Assembly: GCA_023444055.1 (NCBI GenBank)
Contig: JAEZRV010000035.1
Span: 51,333-115,332 of the forward strand
Length of the DNA stretch: 64,000 nt
Direction of reading: 5' to 3'
From: Bacillota bacterium
GTDB taxonomy: Bacteria > Bacillota > Clostridia > Acetivibrionales > DSM-1351
Shown here: piece after piece, positions 54,493 through 62,558 of the stretch
Position numbering within the stretch: the first letter of the stretch is position 1
How the letters are laid out: each line of letters opens with the position of its first letter
The notes under the pieces: model-generated
What the model saw: only the letters and a program-made list of their open reading frames with translations
The model's database searches: none
Told to the model about the DNA's origin: nothing
Made by a program: the position numbers and the translations under genes

Positions 54493-55746
54493 ATGGATAC
54501 AAATAGTTACAAAAATGAAGAAGAGAAGCTAAGAAAAAAGTTAAGGACTATGAGAATTATTGCAACGTCCTTGCTAGCGTTTATGGCTATTGTTTTTATA
54601 ATATTTAAGAGATATGAGGATAGAGGGCTACTATTTTCATCAATTGTGGCATTTGCTGAGGCTTCAATGGTTGGGGCACTTGCGGATTGGTTTGCAGTTG
54701 TTGCATTATTTAGGTATCCTTTAGGTATAAAAATACCCCATACTGCAATTATCAAGAATAATAAGCAAAGAATAGCGAAGGCGTTATCCAACTTTGTAGT
54801 ATCAAATTTCTTTACCCCTGAAATTATTAAGGCAAAGCTGGACACGGTGAATATTTCAGAAAAGATATCGGATTATATTCAGCAAAACAACGAAACAATT
54901 GCGAAGGCAGTTTCAAACAAGCTCCCAGACTTAGTTAATTCAATTGTTGATGATACTAAGATGGAGGAGTATATGAAGCAACAGGTGGGCAAAAAAATAG
55001 ATGCTTTAGAACTATATCCTACTCTGGCAGATGTTTTAAAGCCTGTATTGGATGCTGGCTATCATAAGCCTATTGTTAAAGGTCTTTTAAATTCTACATA
55101 TAACTTTGTTGGAGAGAATAAAGAAAAAACAATGGCTGTTTTAGGTGGAATAAATAAGACCTTAGTTATGCCGTTTATCGGTGATATTATCTATAAAAAA
55201 ATATTAGAATTCTTGTATACACAGGTTGATGAAATTGATACAAATGAGGATGTCGAAGTAAATAAACTGTTGATATCAGCTTTGCCAAAGCTTCTTGATA
55301 ATATGAAATATTCTCAGGAGCTTATTAACAAAGGAGAGCTTCTGAAAAAGCAGATTATTAATTCTCAACTATACGGTGAGCTTCAGAATAAGATAGTTGA
55401 TGTAGTGATTGAATATAAAAACACTATTATGGCAGATGAAGAGAGATTAACCGAAAGCGTTAGCTCTATTCTGGACAAGCTTGTTAGAGGGATTTCAGAG
55501 AATAATAAACTTCAACAGAGCGTAGATAGCGCAATAATTGATGCCATTGAAGGTATTGTTTCTCAATATGGAAATAAGGTGGGTGACCTCATATACGATA
55601 CAATGGAGAGCTGGGAAACTAAGAGCATGGTTGAAAAGATTGAAGTACAGGTTGGTGCTGATCTACAGTATATTAGAATTAACGGTACTGTAATAGGTGG
55701 GCTTGCGGGGCTTGCTATTCATTTGTTGACGGTGTTGTTTAGTTAG
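54493..55746 (+). CDS. DUF445 family membrane protein
   Basis: The 417-residue protein has membrane segments near the N-terminus (IIATSLLAFMAIVFIIF and a segment holding ASMVGALADWFAVVALFR) and one at the very C-terminus (GTVIGGLAGLAIHLLTVLF), with a long helical middle. This layout and the GALADWFAVVALFRYPLG motif are characteristic of DUF445. Function is unknown. Start is likely right, although only a weak GGAG lies upstream. It follows engB by 130 bases. Confidence 0.9.
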   Translation: MDTNSYKNEEEKLRKKLRTMRIIATSLLAFMAIVFIIFKRYEDRGLLFSSIVAFAEASMVGALADWFAVVALFRYPLGIKIPHTAIIKNNKQRIAKALSNFVVSNFFTPEIIKAKLDTVNISEKISDYIQQNNETIAKAVSNKLPDLVNSIVDDTKMEEYMKQQVGKKIDALELYPTLADVLKPVLDAGYHKPIVKGLLNSTYNFVGENKEKTMAVLGGINKTLVMPFIGDIIYKKILEFLYTQVDEIDTNEDVEVNKLLISALPKLLDNMKYSQELINKGELLKKQIINSQLYGELQNKIVDVVIEYKNTIMADEERLTESVSSILDKLVRGISENNKLQQSVDSAIIDAIEGIVSQYGNKVGDLIYDTMESWETKSMVEKIEVQVGADLQYIRINGTVIGGLAGLAIHLLTVLFS

Positions 55747-55770
55747 TGCATTAGAGCCTTCAAAATGAAT

Positions 55771-55786
55771 GTGGGAAAGTTGAGTA
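55771..55786. repeat. Solo end of the dispersed repeat
   Basis: GGGAAAGTTGAGTAAT matches the inverted form of the terminal TTACTCAACTTTCC consensus seen near 49058 and 13314. Confidence 0.45.
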
Positions 55787-55924
55787 ATATAAATAAAATA
55801 AATTGTTTTAGACTTATCTTCTGTGGTATATATATAATTGTCGCCGCTGAAATATTTGATGAGCGGTTAATAAAAACATTAAACAATTAAAAATTATTAT
55901 ACATTACAGGAGGATTTAGTGATT

Positions 55925-56473
55925 ATGAAAAAATTTGTTTGTTCAGTTTGTGGTTATGTTCATACAGGAGATACAGCTCCAGATAATTGCCCTCAGTGCA
56001 AAGCTCCAAAGGAAAAATTCGTTGAGCAGAAAGAAGCTTCAACAGCTTTTGCAGATGAGCATAGAATAGGTGTTGCACAGGGTGTTGATGCAGAAGTATT
56101 AGAAGGTTTGAGAGCAAACTTTATGGGTGAATGTACAGAAGTAGGAATGTACCTCGCTATGGCAAGACAGGCAGAACGTGAAGGATATCCAGAAATCGGT
56201 GCTTTCTACAAGCTTGCTGCTTGGGAAGAGGCTGAACATGCTGCTAAGTTTGCAGAGCTTCTCGGAGAGGTTGTTTACCCAGATACAAAGAAGAACCTTC
56301 AATTGAGAGCAGAAGCAGAGCATGGCGCATGTCAAGGAAAGAAAGACCTTGCAACAAAAGCAAAACAGCTCAACTATGATGCAATCCATGACACAGTTCA
56401 CGAAATGTGTAAGGACGAAGCAAGACATGGAGCAGGGTTTAGAGGACTTTTGAAGAGATATTTTGGTGAATAA
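55925..56473 (+). CDS. Reverse rubrerythrin (NADH peroxidase type)
   Basis: The 182-residue protein has a rubredoxin-like domain at the N-terminus (FVCSVCGYVHTGDTAPDNCPQC), then the di-iron rubrerythrin domain (MGECTEVGMYLAMARQA, WEEAEHAAKFAELL, CKDEARHGAGFRGLLKRYFG). This domain order defines reverse rubrerythrins, which act as NADH-linked peroxidases in clostridia. ATG at 55925 matches homologue starts; GTG at 55919, five bases after AGGAGG, is also possible. The last 57 bases recur at 59495-59551. Confidence 0.93.
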   Translation: MKKFVCSVCGYVHTGDTAPDNCPQCKAPKEKFVEQKEASTAFADEHRIGVAQGVDAEVLEGLRANFMGECTEVGMYLAMARQAEREGYPEIGAFYKLAAWEEAEHAAKFAELLGEVVYPDTKKNLQLRAEAEHGACQGKKDLATKAKQLNYDAIHDTVHEMCKDEARHGAGFRGLLKRYFGE

Positions 56474-56491
56474 AAAACACAAAAAGATATG

Positions 56492-56580
56492 AAAATACAA
56501 TTCTCATTATCAGCAAACCGTTGAAAAATAAGGCGTACAGCTTTAGTTCACGGAACTGATTTTGGGAATTGTATTTTTTT
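56492..56580 (+). ncRNA. Structured RNA/terminator, copy 1
   Basis: AAAATACAATTC pairs perfectly with GAATTGTATTTT, followed by more T. Inside are ATCAG/CTGAT, AAGGC/GCTTT and AGTTC-ACG-GAACT stems; the last shares bases with the ATCAG pairing, so the two are alternatives. A second copy at 58737-58828 keeps the 16-base core AGTTCACGGAACTGAT and the fold. It follows reverse rubrerythrin by 18 bases and may be its terminator. Confidence 0.6.
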
Positions 56581-56972
56581 GTGTTTTTGTTTATTAAAAT
56601 ATATATTTAGTTTTGGTGGTAAAACAGTGGGAAATTCATCGATTTCATTTCATAAATCGGAATTATTCCCACAAATGACGTGTAATATAGTAAGGAGTAA
56701 GGTTACATTGTGTTTTATAGAACGAAGCGCATAGGAAAAACATTGAGGATGAGGTGATAGGGGATGAATCAACGGTTGAAAAAGGAGGTGTTGAAGAAAG
56801 TAATGATGTTGTTGAGCTAGATGAGGATGAGAATATGGAAATGTAAAAGTAGCCCTACGTATCTCTTTTAATAAATATGTAAAGAGATATTTGTAAAATA
56901 AATGAAAATATAGTAAGATATTATATAATTTAAATATTTGCAATTACTATATTACATCTTTGGAGGATACCT
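56581..56972. other. Intergenic stretch with an acidic open remnant
   Basis: An open frame without a usual start, ending with TAA at about 56846, reads EDEVIGDESTVEKGGVEES and then DVVELDEDENMEM. It may be the tail of a lost gene. An 18-codon frame overlaps it at 56764. The last 90 bases should hold the promoter of the metalloprotease gene. Confidence 0.35.
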
Positions 56973-57626
56973 ATGAAAAAGAAAAAAATTAAGATTGGTA
57001 TTGCTATTACTTTGCTACTTATTTTATTGAGTAGTAGTGTTTTCGCTTATACGTTTACACGTACTAGGCCAACTACTAAAAATTTCAACTATTACACTTA
57101 TGCTCTATCTGTAGCAGAGCGCTCAGCGGCAGATAATGCTAGACTCACATGGAATTCTGTTACTAATGGAATAGCTTTTACTAGAATAGGGGGGATTACT
57201 GAGAATGATAGAGATTTTGATTTTGAGGATTCCTATTCTGATGTAGCTGTTTTGAATTTTAGCGAGTTAAGTTTTGTGTATTTTATACCGACTTCGGCAG
57301 CAGGATATTGTTGGACGGATCAAAATAATAATTATAATAAATTTGACATTATTTTAAATAGCACTAAGAATTGGGATTGTGGTGACGATCAAAGTTTTTT
57401 GGATCGTCAGGGAGTGTTTACTCATGAATTTGGTCATGCAGCTGGGTTAGGTCACAACAGTACAATTCCTGGAGGTGGATCACCAGGAAATACTTCACCT
57501 TCATATTATCAAACGATGTATCCTGATGTTTATGATGTGTTGGGGAATAATCTTACATATTGTTGGAGGACACTAGAAAGCGATGACATTAATGGTGTAA
57601 AAGCTTCTGCATCAAGAATAGAATAG
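56973..57626 (+). CDS. Secreted metzincin metalloprotease (matrixin-like)
   Basis: The 217-residue protein has a signal peptide ending near SSSVFA. The zinc site is HEFGHAAGLGH (HExxHxxGxxH) and a Met-turn is visible as QTMYPDV about 35 residues later. Both define the metzincin clan; the small size and DINGVKA near the C-terminus fit the matrixin M10/M12-like group. No propeptide cysteine switch is clear. It has TTGGAGG before the ATG and is followed by a secreted protein gene in the same direction. Both lie between copies of a structured RNA. Confidence 0.88.
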   Translation: MKKKKIKIGIAITLLLILLSSSVFAYTFTRTRPTTKNFNYYTYALSVAERSAADNARLTWNSVTNGIAFTRIGGITENDRDFDFEDSYSDVAVLNFSELSFVYFIPTSAAGYCWTDQNNNYNKFDIILNSTKNWDCGDDQSFLDRQGVFTHEFGHAAGLGHNSTIPGGGSPGNTSPSYYQTMYPDVYDVLGNNLTYCWRTLESDDINGVKASASRIE

Positions 57627-57660
57627 ATATATTAATATATAATTTGAAATGGAGGTAAAT

Positions 57661-58287
57661 ATGAAAGGAAAAGTTATTATTGGAGTTTGTGGGGCGGTAG
57701 CAATAGCTTTGTTTTCTACTATATATGTATATAATACCGATTTAGTTGGTAAATCAAGTGGAAATTCTGAAGTAAACTATAGTGAAGAATACTATAGTCA
57801 GGATGAATTAATAAAGAAATCTGATTTAGTAGTTAGATGTGTATATAGTGGAGAAAAAGAAACAAAAAGAGTGTCTGCTAAGACGACAAATAGTGAAGGA
57901 AAAGAAGTTACAGTTAAAGGATCTGTAACAACATATAAAATGAAACCAGTTGAAAAGTTGAAAGGTTCTGTAAGCAATGAATTTGAAATAGGTTTAATGG
58001 GTAGTGGAAATAAAAATTTTGAAGAAGGAAGAGAATACGTATTATTTTTAAATAAGAATGGTACAGATAAATATAGGTTAACAAGTTATGGTCAAGGCCT
58101 TAACAAAGTTAAACATAAAAATAGTGACTCAGAAAATAACAAAACGAAATCTGCATCATCATTGAAATCCGATAGTTTAAACGAATATGATTCTGCAGAT
58201 GAATCCATTGAAATTGAATCAGTTGAAACAAAGGAAGTTATAAATTATAAAGCTCTAAAAGAGAAAATTAAAGAATTAGATAAGTAA
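57661..58287 (+). CDS. Membrane-anchored extracytoplasmic protein of unknown function
   Basis: The 208-residue protein has one N-terminal membrane segment (VIIGVCGAVAIALFSTIYVY) and no lipobox. The middle part has a beta-rich pattern (ELIKKSDLVVRCVYSG ... EKLKG ... REYVLFLNKN) that I have seen in secreted Firmicutes proteins near peptidases, but I cannot name the family. The C-terminal 60 residues are Ser/Asn/Glu-rich. ATG at 57661 follows GGAGGT; the in-frame ATG at 57649 overlaps that site. It is 35 bases after the metzincin gene, so a substrate, inhibitor or partner role is conceivable. Confidence 0.8.
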   Translation: MKGKVIIGVCGAVAIALFSTIYVYNTDLVGKSSGNSEVNYSEEYYSQDELIKKSDLVVRCVYSGEKETKRVSAKTTNSEGKEVTVKGSVTTYKMKPVEKLKGSVSNEFEIGLMGSGNKNFEEGREYVLFLNKNGTDKYRLTSYGQGLNKVKHKNSDSENNKTKSASSLKSDSLNEYDSADESIEIESVETKEVINYKALKEKIKELDK

Positions 58288-58333
58288 ATTTGGAATATAA
58301 AAATATAATAATCAGATTAGCAGAAAGCAGATC

Positions 58334-58358
58334 AAACATGGTCTGTTTTTTTATTATC
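58334..58358 (+). terminator. Terminator after the protease/secreted-protein pair
   Basis: CAGATC pairs with GGTCTG, with one wobble, and is followed by TTTTTTT. Confidence 0.65.
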
Positions 58359-58385
58359 CAAAATTTCTAAAAGGGAGGAAAAATA

Positions 58386-58559
58386 ATGGAGAGAAAATTA
58401 ACCCAAGAAGAATTTGTACAATTATTCGCATTGCAACAACAAAAAACTAAAAAAGCAAGAAGGAATATCGACAGGCAAGATAAGACCAAAGGATACAATG
58501 ATTTTTATCGGCAAGATAATCATTACGGAATAAGGCACAGCCAAATTATTAACCTATAA
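58386..58559 (+). CDS. Small basic protein, possibly a gene remnant
   Basis: A good ribosome binding site (AAGGGAGG) precedes an ATG at 58386. The 57-residue product starts MERKLTQEEFVQLFALQQ and is rich in Lys, Arg and Gln. The frame after it stays protein-like in other phases for 130 bases (for example RFKGDIVQYGLKNKDTYARN), as if a longer gene had been broken by frameshifts. Family not recognised. Confidence 0.45.
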   Translation: MERKLTQEEFVQLFALQQQKTKKARRNIDRQDKTKGYNDFYRQDNHYGIRHSQIINL

Positions 58560-58736
58560 CAATTATGAGGAGTTATATAGCATGCAGTAAATAGGTTCAA
58601 GGGAGATATAGTTCAATATGGCTTAAAAAACAAAGACACTTACGCTAGGAATATTGATGCATCTTTTATGGGATATATTATAAGATAGAGGAATAATATA
58701 AAATCATATGAGGAAATATATAAATATGGATTTATT

Positions 58737-58828
58737 AAAATGCAACCTTTGGCATCGGTAGATTGTTGAATCTAAAGGCTTTCGGCCTGAGTTCACGGAA
58801 CTGATGGTGGGGGTTGTATTTTTTTTTG
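58737..58828 (+). ncRNA. Structured RNA/terminator, copy 2
   Basis: AAAATGCAACC pairs with GGTTGTATTTT and is followed by more T. Inside, CATCGGT can pair with ACTGATG; hairpins AGATT-GTTG-AATCT and AGGC/GCCT lie between. AGTTCACGGAACT again offers an alternative hairpin. Relative to copy 1 the outer stem has changed a T-A pair to C-G and an A-T pair to G-T, so pairing is kept. It lies before the antitoxin gene. Confidence 0.6.
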
Positions 58829-58970
58829 ATTGTATTTAGTTTTGATTGATATAAATTTTTAACTAGTAACTAAAAAGTGTATACTTTCTATTTGAGAAAT
58901 TGTATAAGAAATTGAAATAAAGATAAAATTGAGATATAATTTTGATAATATATTAAACAGAGTGGTGATT

Positions 58971-59237
58971 ATGATTCAAATAAGACCAGTTTCAGATTTA
59001 AGGAATAAGTTCCCTGAGATTGAAGAAATCGTTGTTAAAGAGAATAATCCAGTTTTTCTTACAAAAAACGGCTATGGGTCAATGGTTGTGTTAAGTCTTG
59101 AAAAGTATTCTGAATTGACTGATGAGGTAGAACTTAAACTAGACGAAGCTGATAGGGTGGCTGAAGAAAACGATGTCAGGTATACGCATGAAGAAGTCTT
59201 TTCAAGAGTAAGGGAGAGAATTAATGATAGAAAGTAA
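58971..59237 (+). CDS. Phd/YefM family antitoxin
   Basis: The 88-residue protein opens with IQIRPVSDLRNKFPEIEEIV and NNPVFLTKNGYGSMVVLSLEKY, the Phd/YefM DNA-binding fold. The acidic C-terminal region would bind and block a toxin. ATG at 58971 fits homologue starts; an upstream in-frame start at 58929 lacks a site. Its stop overlaps the start of a truncated toxin gene, the usual arrangement. Such antitoxins repress their own operon. Confidence 0.88.
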   Translation: MIQIRPVSDLRNKFPEIEEIVVKENNPVFLTKNGYGSMVVLSLEKYSELTDEVELKLDEADRVAEENDVRYTHEEVFSRVRERINDRK

Positions 59238-59304
59238 GTTTTCATTAAGATACATTCCCAAATTTGAAGAAGACTTAAATGAGATTGTTGATTATATAAG
59301 GTAG
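59224..59304 (+). pseudogene. Truncated ParE/RelE-type toxin
   Basis: The frame overlaps the antitoxin end and encodes MIESKFSLRYIPKFEEDL and NEIVDYIR, matching the N-terminus of a ParE/RelE-family toxin, then stops at TAG after 26 codons. A full toxin has 90-100 residues. The sequence up to about 59480 still has protein-like fragments in shifted frames but no intact toxin. The antitoxin is thus an orphan. Confidence 0.75.
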
Positions 59305-59494
59305 AGATTCTGGAAGGATAATTAAGTAATGTTTCTTTTTCTTCATATACTTGACAATGAAATGAGATACTAGACTGGTATATTAAATGTGGGAAACAAT
59401 TTTGGGGAGAAACGCGTGAAAAATCACTTTTAAAAATAAGAATGCAAGCGAAATATCTATTAGAAGCATGCTTTACTATAAAAAGTCTCATGAA

Positions 59495-59551
59495 GAAGCA
59501 AAGCATGGTGCAGGTTTTAGAGGGCTTTTGAAGAGATATTTTGGTGAATAA
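59495..59551 (+). pseudogene. 3' fragment of a reverse-rubrerythrin gene
   Basis: These 57 bases match 56417-56473 at 52 positions, with the last 27 bases identical up to and including the stop. They encode EAKHGAGFRGLLKRYFGE. Most differences are silent, with one Arg to Lys change. The rest of the gene is missing, so it is a duplicated gene end. Confidence 0.85.
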
Positions 59552-59571
59552 TTATATAACTAAGTAAAGGA

Positions 59572-59612
59572 GCCCTTGGCAGTTGGTAAAACAACCGTCA
59601 AGGGCATTTTTA
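59572..59612 (+). terminator. Intrinsic terminator
   Basis: GCCCTTGGCAGTTG pairs with CAACCGTCAAGGGC, with one mismatch and one wobble, then ATTTTTATG. It follows the rubrerythrin fragment. Confidence 0.75.
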
Positions 59613-59686
59613 TGTTCAAAAGATTTTAACCTTATATTCGTATTTTTAAGACTATCATAGAAATACAAATATACGAACTTTAAAAA

Positions 59687-59958
59687 TCTCAAGGGAAATC
59701 CGTGGGAAAAAGTATAATTTTCAGATGTAAAAACATCTGCTCAAGGGAAACTTCCCATGAGAAATGGTACAGCGTGGCTTATACAATGTTTTTTAGAGCA
59801 TAGTCAATAGTAAAAATGAGATGTTTATGTTCAATAGAAGGATTAAACCAGTCTACTTAATACAACCATAACTATAGAAAATACATTATAATAAAAATGA
59901 TTAAGTATAAAAATATTAAGTAAAGATTTTACTGGTCACCATTTGGTGGCAATTTTTA
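59687..59958 (+). promoter_or_regulatory. Possible structured leader and terminator before the sigma factor gene
   Basis: TCTCAAGGGAA (59687-59697) pairs with TTCCCATGAGA (59752-59762), with one A-A mismatch; inside it CAGATG pairs with CATCTG. Further on, GTCACC-ATTT-GGTGGC followed by ATTTTTAT (about 59935-59958) is a terminator. The stretch ends about 70 bases before the sigma gene. No known riboswitch class was recognised. Confidence 0.35.
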
Positions 59959-60030
59959 TATGTTTTTCAATTTTAGTGTAGCTTTTTGACCTGCCAGAGG
60001 GTATTCATAGTGAAAGGAGGGTTTGAACTT

Positions 60031-60519
60031 ATGGAGCAAAAACCATTGCGTACGGATGGTTGTTTGGAAAATGTTATAAAAGCATATTCAAATATGGTTT
60101 ATAGATTGGCCTTTTCACATACAAGAAATAAAAGTAACGCTGATGATATTTATCAAGAAGTCTTTATTCGATATATAAGAAAGAAACCTCAGTTTGAAAC
60201 AGAGGAGCATAAAAAAGCGTGGTTTATTCGCGTTACTATTAACTGTTGCAAAAAAATGTGGATATCACCTTGGCATAGTAAAATAGCACTATTAGAGGAT
60301 AACATTGTTTTTGAAATGAAGGAAGAAACCAATCTTCACTATGAACTTCAAAAACTGCCCATGAAGTATAGAACAGTAGTACACCTGTTTTATTATGAGG
60401 ACTTGAGTATAGAGGAGATTAGTAAAATTTTAAATCAAAAACTATCTACTACCAGAACGCAGATTACACGTGCAAGATATAAGCTGAAAGAAATTTTAAA
60501 GGAGGATTATGATGTTTAG
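60031..60519 (+). CDS. ECF-type RNA polymerase sigma factor
   Basis: The 162-residue protein has sigma region 2 (YSNMVYRLAFSHTRNKSNADDIYQEVF) and region 4 (LPMKYRTVVHLFYYEDLSIEEISKILN, then TRTQITRARYKLKE). It would direct transcription of a small regulon, often including its own operon. ATG at 60031 follows AAAGGAGGG; the in-frame start at 59986 lacks a site. It overlaps the anti-sigma gene by 11 bases. Confidence 0.93.
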   Translation: MEQKPLRTDGCLENVIKAYSNMVYRLAFSHTRNKSNADDIYQEVFIRYIRKKPQFETEEHKKAWFIRVTINCCKKMWISPWHSKIALLEDNIVFEMKEETNLHYELQKLPMKYRTVVHLFYYEDLSIEEISKILNQKLSTTRTQITRARYKLKEILKEDYDV

Positions 60520-61567
60520 AGAAAAATATCATAGTATGAACGAACAGATTTCTCCCGAGCAGGAGCTTGTAGATAAAATTATTCGCTCAATAGACGAGAA
60601 TAAAAGAGAAACAAATAAAGCAAAAATTTTTTTCCGTAAACCTATTACAATTTTGGCAATGCTTTTAGTACTTGTTTTGACTGTAACCCCTGTACTTGCT
60701 GCCAATGTACCTGCTGTTTATGAACTCATGTGTTTTGTCTCTCCTACAGTTGCACAATTTTTTATGCCTATAAAAAAATCCTATGAGGATAATGGTATCA
60801 AAATGGAAGTTGTATCAGCATATATTCATGATAACATAGCTGAAATTTATATCACAATGCAAGACCTTATCGGAAATCGTATTGATGAAACGACAGACCT
60901 TTATGAGAGCTATTCTATCAATCGTCCGTTTGACAGCTCAGCGACCTGCCAGCTTGTGGGTTATGACGAGGCAACAAGAACAGCAACTTTTCTTATATCT
61001 ATAACAGAGTGGGGCAACGAAAAAATCGTTGGTGATAAAATAACTTTTTCTGTTAAAGAATTTATCAGTGATAAACATATATATAATGAGATACCGATAG
61101 CAGTAGATTTAACTAATATTAATGATTCACCATCTACAAAGCAAGTTTCTTCTGGTGGTGGGGGAGGTCGTAAATACAAAGAATATTTTCCTAATTATGA
61201 ATGTAAAGCTAAAGTTATTGCTCCTTCTGCTCCCATGAAATTTCCGGTCGAAGGAATTGACTTTACAGGCATTGGATATGTAGACGATATGCTTCATATT
61301 CAAACGTCTGTTGTAAATAATTTGACTAAGGATAACCATGGATACTTTTTCCTTAGGGATAAGAGCGGAAATAAAACCCAATGTATTTATAAAGTTAGTT
61401 TTAGTGAGAATGGTGACTGCACAGTTCATTATGACGAATATGTATTTGACATTCCTCAATCAGAAATTGGTAAATACTCACTTTATGGAACCTTTGTTAC
61501 GAGTGGATTGTTTACAGAGGGAAATTGGCAAGTAACATTTTCTCTTGAAGAAAAAAAGAATAATTGA
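60509..61567 (+). CDS. Anti-sigma factor, DUF4179-type membrane protein
   Basis: The protein of 352 residues has a short cytoplasmic N-terminus, a single membrane segment (ITILAMLLVLVLTVTPVLAA) and a large extracytoplasmic domain starting VPAVYELMCFVSPTVAQFFMP, a pattern of the DUF4179 family found next to sigma genes. It would hold the sigma factor at the membrane until a signal is sensed. ATG at 60509 or 60512 after GGAGG; both overlap the sigma gene. The trigger is unknown. Confidence 0.88.
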   Translation: MMFREKYHSMNEQISPEQELVDKIIRSIDENKRETNKAKIFFRKPITILAMLLVLVLTVTPVLAANVPAVYELMCFVSPTVAQFFMPIKKSYEDNGIKMEVVSAYIHDNIAEIYITMQDLIGNRIDETTDLYESYSINRPFDSSATCQLVGYDEATRTATFLISITEWGNEKIVGDKITFSVKEFISDKHIYNEIPIAVDLTNINDSPSTKQVSSGGGGGRKYKEYFPNYECKAKVIAPSAPMKFPVEGIDFTGIGYVDDMLHIQTSVVNNLTKDNHGYFFLRDKSGNKTQCIYKVSFSENGDCTVHYDEYVFDIPQSEIGKYSLYGTFVTSGLFTEGNWQVTFSLEEKKNN

Positions 61568-61634
61568 CTTGGGTAGTATGTGAGCACAAAATTTAAATGC
61601 CAATAATCCTTCTGATAGGATTCCTTAGTTAAAA

Positions 61635-61675
61635 GGTTGAATATACTTATTCAGTCTTTTAACTATTTTTGTGTA
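61635..61675 (+). terminator. Terminator of the sigma/anti-sigma operon
   Basis: AAAGGTTGAATA pairs with TATTCAGTCTTT, with wobbles, around a short loop and precedes an AT-rich run. Confidence 0.55.
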
Positions 61676-61764
61676 ACGAATGCCACACGATCTACGTGTG
61701 GTCATGACTGTAAGCCAACACTATGTACGCAGTACACAGATTAAGGAACTTTTTTTGTTTTCTA

Positions 61765-61798
61765 TTGACAAATCTTAATGATATTATTATAATGATAA
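61765..61798 (+). promoter_or_regulatory. Consensus promoter of the NAD-salvage operon with overlapping dyad
   Basis: TTGACA (61765-61770) and TATAAT (61788-61793) match the consensus exactly with 17 bases between. ATTATTATAATGATAAT, a near-perfect dyad, overlaps the -10 box and may be the NrtR operator. Confidence 0.65.
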
Positions 61799-61834
61799 TA
61801 ACAAATAGGTAATATCAATTTTGGAGGGAATATC

Positions 61835-62539
61835 TTGGATTCAATTTTTGCTTATGAACACCCATATGTATGTACCGACGCGGCTGTTTTTACTGTAAAA
61901 ACCGAAGAACCCGATAGCTATAGAAAGTTGCCAACGACAAAATTAAGTATCTTGCTTTATCAGAGAACAGATGAACCTTTTAAAAACAAGTGGTGCTTAC
62001 CAGGTGGTTTTTTAAGTATTGAGGAAATGCCAGAAGACAATATAAAGCGAAAGCTTGCTGATAAAACACAGGTAAAAGAATGCTATCTCGAACAGCTTTA
62101 TACATTTTGTAATATAGACAGGGATCCTCGTGCAAGAGTTATTTCAATCACATATCTTGGCTTAATGAAAGAAGAAGAATCAAATAGGATCAATGGAAAT
62201 CAATGGTTTGAGGTAGCTTTTAGTGGAGAACAGCTGAGTTTTTATAATGAAGGTCTTTTGCTTTCTGAGCAGGATTTTGGGTTTGACCATTATTATATCA
62301 TTATGAAGGCATTGGAAAGGCTGCAATCCAAGATATTGTACAGCGACATAGCTTTTAACTTGTTACCTAATGAATTTACTTTAACTCAGATGCAAAACAT
62401 CTATGAAACAATTTTGGACAAAAAAGATACAGCGGCGAACTTTCGGAGAAAAATTGCAGATTTGGTACAGGAAACAGGACATTATACCGGTGACAAAGGA
62501 CATCGACCTGCAAAACTATTCACAAAGCAAATTATATAA
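61835..62539 (+). CDS. nrtR: NrtR-like NUDIX transcriptional regulator
   Basis: The 234-residue protein joins an N-terminal NUDIX domain to a C-terminal winged helix (ALERLQSKILYSDIAFNLLPNEFTLTQMQNIYE). The NUDIX box is degenerate after WCLPGGFLSIEEMPEDNIKRKL, lacking the usual REXXEE, as in non-catalytic NrtR proteins that bind ADP-ribose. NrtR represses NAD synthesis genes in many bacteria. The gene starts with TTG after GGAGGG and leads a PncA and PRPP-synthetase-like operon, which fits that role. Confidence 0.88.
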   Translation: MDSIFAYEHPYVCTDAAVFTVKTEEPDSYRKLPTTKLSILLYQRTDEPFKNKWCLPGGFLSIEEMPEDNIKRKLADKTQVKECYLEQLYTFCNIDRDPRARVISITYLGLMKEEESNRINGNQWFEVAFSGEQLSFYNEGLLLSEQDFGFDHYYIIMKALERLQSKILYSDIAFNLLPNEFTLTQMQNIYETILDKKDTAANFRRKIADLVQETGHYTGDKGHRPAKLFTKQII

Positions 62540-62558
62540 AAAATAGGGGGTATATGTT

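Noticed and set aside
56764..56820. 18-codon frame with an upstream GGGG
   Set aside because: Weak start context and overlap with a longer protein-like open stretch in another frame; not convincing as a gene.
59763..59780. T-box-like TGGTACAGCG sequence
   Set aside because: It matches nine of ten bases of the T-box core, but there is no specifier stem and no terminator in the right place, and the gene downstream is a sigma factor.
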